In this document: piece by piece, positions 61,636 to 64,000 of the stretch
How positions within the stretch are numbered: position 1 is the stretch's first letter
How the letters are laid out: every line of letters starts with the position of its first letter
DNA from: Lachnospiraceae bacterium
Lineage (GTDB): Bacteria > Bacillota > Clostridia > Lachnospirales > Lachnospiraceae
Assembly (NCBI GenBank): GCA_015057405.1
Contig: SVEK01000011.1
Span: 17,252 to 81,251 of the forward strand
Direction of reading: 5' to 3'
DNA: 64,000 bases
Translations under genes and position numbers: made by a program
Notes under the pieces: generated by a model
What the model saw: the letters and a program-made list of their open reading frames with translations, nothing else
What the model was told of the DNA's origin: nothing
The model's database searches: none

Positions 61636-64000
61636 TTATTTTTCAAACATTGTCAAATCAATAGCATTTGCCATGGCTTCATATCCATCATATGGATGAA
61701 GACCATCCGAATGGGTGTATTTCTCAAGAATATACAACGGGTTCGACGGATCCACAAGAGCACTTGCAAAGTCAATTATTCCGTCAACTCCCGATTCAGA
61801 AGACTTAAACCAATTATTAATAAGTTGTCTTGTTGCTTCTGAACCTTCACTAAAATAACTACTTCCCTTAAACGGAAGAATCGGCGCAGCATAAACCTTA
61901 ATATTATTAGCCTTACAAAGCGCAATCATCTTCTCATATTCAGGCTTTAATCTGTCAAATTTGGATGTATCAGGTAATTTGTCCAGGTCATTTACTCCGA
62001 ACAGGATAATGCAATACTCAACACCATCATGCTCAAGCAAATCTCTTGCAAATCTATCCTTGCCGGCATCTGTTGGGTAACTTCCGAGTATTGAGTTTGA
62101 ACCTATTCCTTCATTAATAACCGATACATTTTTAGTTGCATCATTGGCTTGAAGTCTTCTTGCAAAATAATCTCCCCACCTGGTATAGCTGTCAGGCTTT
62201 TTACCAAGATAACCCGCATCAGTTCCGTAACCATCAGTAATTGAATCACCGAAACATACGACGGCTCTTGCATTCTGCGGAGACCATATAGCAGCATCTG
62301 CAAGGAAGAACCAACTTGTAGTAGTCTTGTAATTGGTAAATGTTTCTGTTGACACATTATTGCCTGTCATCTGATAAGTCGTTGCTCTGGCACCTCTGTG
62401 ACCGGTAACGCTAGTTGACGGACAGCTTCCGTAATAGGTTGATATTGCAATATTATCCAGTGCATTAACACTAATGTTTACCGGATCAGTCTCAATTACC
62501 TTCCCTCTCGGAATAACAAATTCCTCACTACCATTAACAGTTACAACAGTATCCGTGGAAGTATCAATCGTTGACTCATCCGCTTTTACCTGTTTTGCAA
62601 CATGCATTGATTTTATAGTAACATCACTTCCGCCATACTGGTTAGAAAGCCTGAACTTCATTGTGTTACCGCTTGTGGTTACTCTGATAATCTGCCTGAT
62701 AGTTGAACCATTAAGCGTCATAGGCGCCATTGCTTCAGGCGTAATATCATTTTTCTCTTCTGCCGTTCCCCATGTCGTTACCCACTTATAATTTTCTTCT
62801 CCCGGAATCGGAGTACATGTAGGTTTTGGCGGTGCCGGAGATGGCGTAGGTGCTTTTGCCATAGTTTCAATCACAACCTTCGTTATATGTATACTGTCTA
62901 AGGTGCTTCCGTAAGTTGCTTTTATCTGAATCGCATTACTTCCTGCCTGTGCACTACTTTCAAAATTATTAGCAGTAAATGAATACTTCGTTTCAAAAGA
63001 CATCGGATCTTGTATGTCAGACCATCTCTTTGCCTGACCATCCGACAACCATAATCGCACACTACCGGTGGATGTTCCGTATACAGTTACCTTAGCAGTT
63101 TCTCCTGCGTATAACGTATCCCCAAGTGGAATAAGAACACCCTGCAACTTATTGTTTCCTTCAGTTATTGCCGTTATAGTTTTATCAGAATTAACAGTTA
63201 CTTTTCCGGCATTATAAACTGTTGACGCACCTGACAAATCAAGTTCTCTTGAAACGTAAGTCGGTGCACTTGTTCCTGATGGTTTAACAGTCGGCGCATT
63301 GGTTGCTACCGGTTTACCGGTTGGTGTTGAAACAGGGGCATCAGCTTCAACTGCAATCACAACCTTTGTTATATGAATACTGTCTACAGTGCTTCCGTAA
63401 GTTGCTTTTATCTGGATCGTATTACTTCCTGCCTGTGCACTACCTTCAAAATTATTAGCAGTAAATGAATACGTCGTTTCAAAGGACATCGGATCTTGTA
63501 TATCAGACCATCTCTTTGCCTCACCATCCGACAACCATAATCGCACACTACCGGTGGATGTTCCATATACGGTTACCTTAGCAGTTTCTCCCGCGTATAA
63601 CGTGTCTCCAAGAGGAATGAGAACACCCTGCAACTTATTGTTTCCTTCAGTTATTGCCGTTATAGTTTTATCTGAATTAACAGTTACTTTTCCGGCATTA
63701 TAAACTGTTGAAGCGCCTGACAAATCAAGCTCTCTTGAAACATAAGTCGGTGCACTTGTTCCTGCCGGTTTAGCAGTCGGCGCGTTGGTTACTGCCGGCT
63801 TTTGGGTCGGCGCATTGGTTACCGCCGGCTTTTGGGTCGGCGCATTGGTTACTGCCGGCTTTTGGGTCGGCGCATTGGTTACCACCGGCTTTTGGGTCGG
63901 CGCATTGGTTACCACCGGCTTTTGGGTCGGTGTTGTCTCCGGGTTATCAGTCGAACCTGAACTTCCGTCCGGTGTTGCCTCCGGGTTATCTGTTGAACCC
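61636..64000 (-). CDS. Modular SGNH/GDSL esterase with duplicated CBM-like domains (5' end outside window)
   Basis: At least 788 aa; the frame is open to the window edge, so the N-terminus and signal peptide are missing. In order: repeats of [14 protein letters not shown] type, a [10 protein letters not shown] array, a CBM-like beta domain, a PT-rich linker, a nearly identical second CBM-like domain, another linker, an N-terminal esterase beta domain, and the SGNH hydrolase. The catalytic Ser is in FGDSITDG (codon 62242-62244) and the Asp/His pair in SDGLHPYDG, with GVNDLD as block III. The architecture and the neighbouring GH115 suggest a secreted carbohydrate esterase, perhaps deacetylating xylan. 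Substrate specificity is inferred. Confidence 0.85.
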   Translation of the reverse strand, partial: GSTDNPEATPDGSSGSTDNPETTPTQKPVVTNAPTQKPVVTNAPTQKPAVTNAPTQKPAVTNAPTQKPAVTNAPTAKPAGTSAPTYVSRELDLSGASTVYNAGKVTVNSDKTITAITEGNNKLQGVLIPLGDTLYAGETAKVTVYGTSTGSVRLWLSDGEAKRWSDIQDPMSFETTYSFTANNFEGSAQAGSNTIQIKATYGSTVDSIHITKVVIAVEADAPVSTPTGKPVATNAPTVKPSGTSAPTYVSRELDLSGASTVYNAGKVTVNSDKTITAITEGNNKLQGVLIPLGDTLYAGETAKVTVYGTSTGSVRLWLSDGQAKRWSDIQDPMSFETKYSFTANNFESSAQAGSNAIQIKATYGSTLDSIHITKVVIETMAKAPTPSPAPPKPTCTPIPGEENYKWVTTWGTAEEKNDITPEAMAPMTLNGSTIRQIIRVTTSGNTMKFRLSNQYGGSDVTIKSMHVAKQVKADESTIDTSTDTVVTVNGSEEFVIPRGKVIETDPVNISVNALDNIAISTYYGSCPSTSVTGHRGARATTYQMTGNNVSTETFTNYKTTTSWFFLADAAIWSPQNARAVVCFGDSITDGYGTDAGYLGKKPDSYTRWGDYFARRLQANDATKNVSVINEGIGSNSILGSYPTDAGKDRFARDLLEHDGVEYCIILFGVNDLDKLPDTSKFDRLKPEYEKMIALCKANNIKVYAAPILPFKGSSYFSEGSEATRQLINNWFKSSESGVDGIIDFASALVDPSNPLYILEKYTHSDGLHPYDGYEAMANAIDLTMFEK
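62871..63749. repeat. Intragenic tandem duplication of a CBM-like module, period 486 bp
   Basis: The segments starting at 62871 and 63357 are nearly identical over roughly 390 bases and encode the two CBM-like domains. The 486-bp period equals 162 codons and keeps the frame. Most differences are single bases, which indicates recent duplication or gene conversion. Confidence 0.88.
63768..63930. repeat. 30-bp coding repeat array ([10 protein letters not shown] linker)
   Basis: About five near-identical 30-bp units encode the ten-residue linker repeat [11 protein letters not shown] of the SGNH esterase. A second, longer repeat (DNPE-containing) begins at 63931 and runs off the window end. Confidence 0.85.

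Noticed and set aside
63768..63930. CRISPR-like appearance of regular 30-bp repeats near the window end
   Set aside because: The units are contiguous without unique spacers and encode a PT-rich protein linker in frame; no cas genes are present.

Overview
The window reads as a chromosomal segment of a low-GC, Gram-positive Clostridia species, most probably a Lachnospiraceae member that degrades plant or host glycans. This rests on gene content: a RicT/YaaR/HolB cluster of Firmicutes type, SpoIIQ-like and CotS-like sporulation proteins, a FliD-like protein and a chemoreceptor, PT-rich linkers on secreted glycan-active enzymes, ATP-dependent PEP carboxykinase, and GGAGG ribosome binding sites in front of almost every gene. 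The genus cannot be fixed from the sequence alone. No rRNA, tRNA, CRISPR array, transposase or phage gene was recognised.

Layout. 1-2.3 kb, plus strand: tail of a DnaD-like gene, DnaC-like helicase loader, PRPP synthetase. 2.4-10 kb, minus strand: CotS-like kinase, PEGA lipoprotein, phosphoglucomutase, glycogen branching enzyme and a degenerate HD-GYP protein, probably a storage-polysaccharide group. 10.2-14.1 kb, plus: DUF885 lipoprotein and a strongly promoted pckA. 14.2-16.7 kb, minus: a 57-aa protein, flavin reductase, and an orphan BMP-type lipoprotein with a clear promoter. 17.3-22.9 kb, minus: decarboxylase, GMK-like kinase, yaaR, holB, ricT, trmN6-like, which matches the Bacillus yaaO-tmk-yaaQ-yaaR-holB-yaaT-yabA-yabB order with substitutions. 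23.3-25.4 kb, plus: an AgrA/AgrC-like pair. 25.4-27.3 kb: metF and mnmA. 27.6-30 kb: a fucosidase divergent from an AraC regulator. 30-32.6 kb: an unusual GNAT-plus-membrane protein and a ThiT-like transporter. 32.7-36.5 kb: a heterodimeric ABC exporter with a TM2 protein. 36.6-39.1 kb: a wrecked OmpR-type regulator and a Na/Pi cotransporter. 39.2-42.9 kb: an ABC-2 (NatAB-like) exporter behind a consensus promoter carrying a palindromic operator. 42.9-51 kb: GH31 enzyme, acyl-ACP thioesterase, MATE pump, histidine phosphatase, chemoreceptor. 51.2-54.9 kb: rpmG-secE-nusG-rplK-rplA, then rplJ-rplL behind an L10 leader; rpoBC does not follow. 55-64 kb: FliD-like protein, SpoIIQ-like protein, GH115 glucuronidase and a modular SGNH esterase, the last two forming a likely glucuronoxylan-debranching pair.

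The most unusual content is non-coding. A GC-rich structured repeat of about 135-145 bp occurs three times (once at 37.1 kb, twice in tandem at 45.5 kb). Its hairpins differ between copies by compensatory changes. Short degenerate tandem repeats sit directly 3' of four unrelated minus-strand stop codons (14.5, 32.7, 48.0 and 55.0 kb). A 26-bp palindromic element occurs at 20.55 and 29.05 kb. An 11-bp perfect hairpin buries the ribosome binding site of the SpoIIQ-like gene.
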